Source: a bacterium
Lineage (GTDB): Bacteria; Margulisbacteria; Marinamargulisbacteria; UBA6595
Direction of reading: 5' to 3'
Assembly: GCA_027621615.1 (NCBI GenBank)
Contig: JAQCBC010000056.1
Span: 1 to 6,184, forward strand
Length of the DNA: 6,184 nucleotides
A program made the translations under genes and the position numbers. Below are positions 5,152 through 6,184 of the stretch, in pieces. The notes under the pieces are model-generated. The model worked only from the letters and a program-made list of their open reading frames with translations, ran no database searches and was not told the DNA's origin. Within the stretch, counting starts at the first letter, position 1. Each line of letters begins with the position of its first letter.

Positions 5152-6184
5152 ATGAATTATTGGAGTCACACCGATTGCATTCAACCCGGGGATGTGTACG
5201 TATGCTTACCCAAAGGCGAACCGTATATTCAAAAAGCGTATGCCCGTGGCGCATCCAGACACATCAAGTTGAATCGTCGCGAGTGGGCGGAATTGGCCCG
5301 AAAGCTAACGGGAAACCCGGCTGATCTTTTAACCGTTATTGGGATTACGGGCACCAATGGCAAAACATCCGTGGCCAGTTTTGTCACCCAGTGTTTATCG
5401 GCATTGGGGCAAAAAACCTATCAACAAGGCACCTTGTCGCATGGATTAACCACCCCGGATATTATGGTCACATACCAGACCATGATTGAACACATTGGCC
5501 AAGGGGGTACCCACTTTGTGATGGAGGTATCCTCCCATGCCATTGACCAGGATCGCGTGTATGGCATTGATTTTGATATTCGGGCCTTGACCAACATTTC
5601 GCGGGATCATTTGGACTATCACATTAGAATGTCCACGTATCGGGCCACCAAATGGCGGTTTATTAACGAAGGCAATCACTTTGCCGTGGTTCCGCCGGAT
5701 CACCACAACATTCCCATTCCCATGCAAACACACACCGTTATGGATGAAAATTATCGGGTGACCAAAGGCATTTTACGCAATTTAGGGTTTTCAGACACGG
5801 CCATTGATCCCGCCTTGAAGGCGGTTCGGTGGCCAGAGGGCCGATTGCAAACCGTGTGCAAGGTTCCGTGTCGGGTGATTGTGGATTTTGCCCATACCCC
5901 CGATGCGTTGACCCATGCGGTTCAGGCGGCGCATCAGTTGTGTTTGGATCCGTCGGCCCAATTGTGGGTCATCTTTGGGTGCGGGGGGGACCGAGATCCG
6001 GGCAAACGGGCCCCCATGGGCGCCATTGCAGCCGCCTATGCCGATCAGATTATTTTGACCAACGACAACCCCCGGTCCGAAGACCCAGACGCCATTGTAG
6101 TGGATATTCAAGCCGGCATTGCGCAAGCGGTTCCTGTTTCTGTAATTTTGGATCGGAAAGCGGCCATTCGGTATCCCATCGAGC
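5152..6184 (+). CDS. murE: UDP-N-acetylmuramyl-tripeptide synthetase MurE (3' end outside window)
   Basis: MurE is a cytoplasmic Mur ligase that adds the third residue to UDP-MurNAc-L-Ala-D-Glu using ATP. The visible 344 residues hold the ATP loop GTNGKTS (67-73), TTPD (100-103), MEVSSHA (124-130), NISRDHLDYH (148-157) with the probable carbamylated lysine in ATKWRF (K167), FAHTPDAL (246-253), GCGGDRDPGKR (276-286) and DNPRSEDP (305-312). In Mur ligases DNPR marks meso-diaminopimelate as substrate. The protein is unusually compact: only 66 residues precede the ATP loop (about 115 in E. coli), and about 55 residues seem missing between K167 and the DFAHTPD stretch. The ATG at 5152 is the start because it follows a -10 box and begins the YWSHTDCIQPGDVYV domain; no Shine-Dalgarno is present. 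The frame is still open at the window edge. Confidence 0.93.
   Translation, partial: MNYWSHTDCIQPGDVYVCLPKGEPYIQKAYARGASRHIKLNRREWAELARKLTGNPADLLTVIGITGTNGKTSVASFVTQCLSALGQKTYQQGTLSHGLTTPDIMVTYQTMIEHIGQGGTHFVMEVSSHAIDQDRVYGIDFDIRALTNISRDHLDYHIRMSTYRATKWRFINEGNHFAVVPPDHHNIPIPMQTHTVMDENYRVTKGILRNLGFSDTAIDPALKAVRWPEGRLQTVCKVPCRVIVDFAHTPDALTHAVQAAHQLCLDPSAQLWVIFGCGGDRDPGKRAPMGAIAAAYADQIILTNDNPRSEDPDAIVVDIQAGIAQAVPVSVILDRKAAIRYPIE

Noticed and set aside
4281..5161. Shared ATGAATTATT at the interrupted frame and at the murE start as a duplicated murE 5' end
   Set aside because: Similarity ends after ten bases and the translated sequences diverge at once.
4316..5182. CACCGATTGC occurring in inverted orientation left of the IS (about 4318-4327) and in early murE
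   Set aside because: It is ten bases only, with no matching flanking sequence; it is probably chance and does not define larger repeats.
5446..6126. Two minus-strand open frames of 95 and 111 codons
   Set aside because: Both are antisense to well-conserved MurE motifs, so they are shadows.

Overview
The window looks like a chromosomal segment of a Gram-negative, probably gammaproteobacterial, organism. The reasons are a ComEC-type competence protein, a TIGR03546/TIGR03545-like gene pair (from memory, mostly gammaproteobacterial), and a MurE with the DNPR signature of meso-diaminopimelate ligases. The host genes are close-packed, of medium G+C, and have no visible Shine-Dalgarno sequences. 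Three of the protein-gene starts examined (two genes and one short relict frame) have an extended -10 box (TGn plus a TATAAT-like hexamer) ending only 8-12 nt before the ATG. This implies leaderless or nearly leaderless mRNAs. No close relative can be named with confidence.

Layout. 1-109: probable C-terminal tail of an unidentified upstream gene. About 122/164-2308: comEC, a full-length DNA-uptake channel. 2332-2865 and 2862-4115: a translationally coupled pair, a small membrane protein followed by a membrane-anchored, AsmA-like periplasmic protein with a C-terminal coiled coil. 4150-4226: a complete tRNA-Arg with the unusual bacterial anticodon GCG. 4352-5105: an AT-rich IS1-family insertion sequence on the minus strand, with 22-bp inverted repeats, its own promoter, a strong Shine-Dalgarno and an A8 slippage site joining two frames. 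A short promoter-bearing reading frame (4282-4351) runs into its left end. 5152-6184: the 5' part of murE, which continues past the window edge.

How the parts relate. ComEC, the TIGR pair and MurE all act at the cell envelope, but nothing here shows that they share a pathway. The insertion sequence has displaced whatever lay between the tRNA and murE. It left no recognisable target duplication. The murE promoter lies just beyond its right end, so murE expression was probably spared. The points most worth a second look are the leaderless-style gene starts, the tRNA-Arg(GCG) with its U15-A48 pair, the shortened MurE, and the frameshift site inside the transposase catalytic domain. I saw no CRISPR array, phage gene or defence system.
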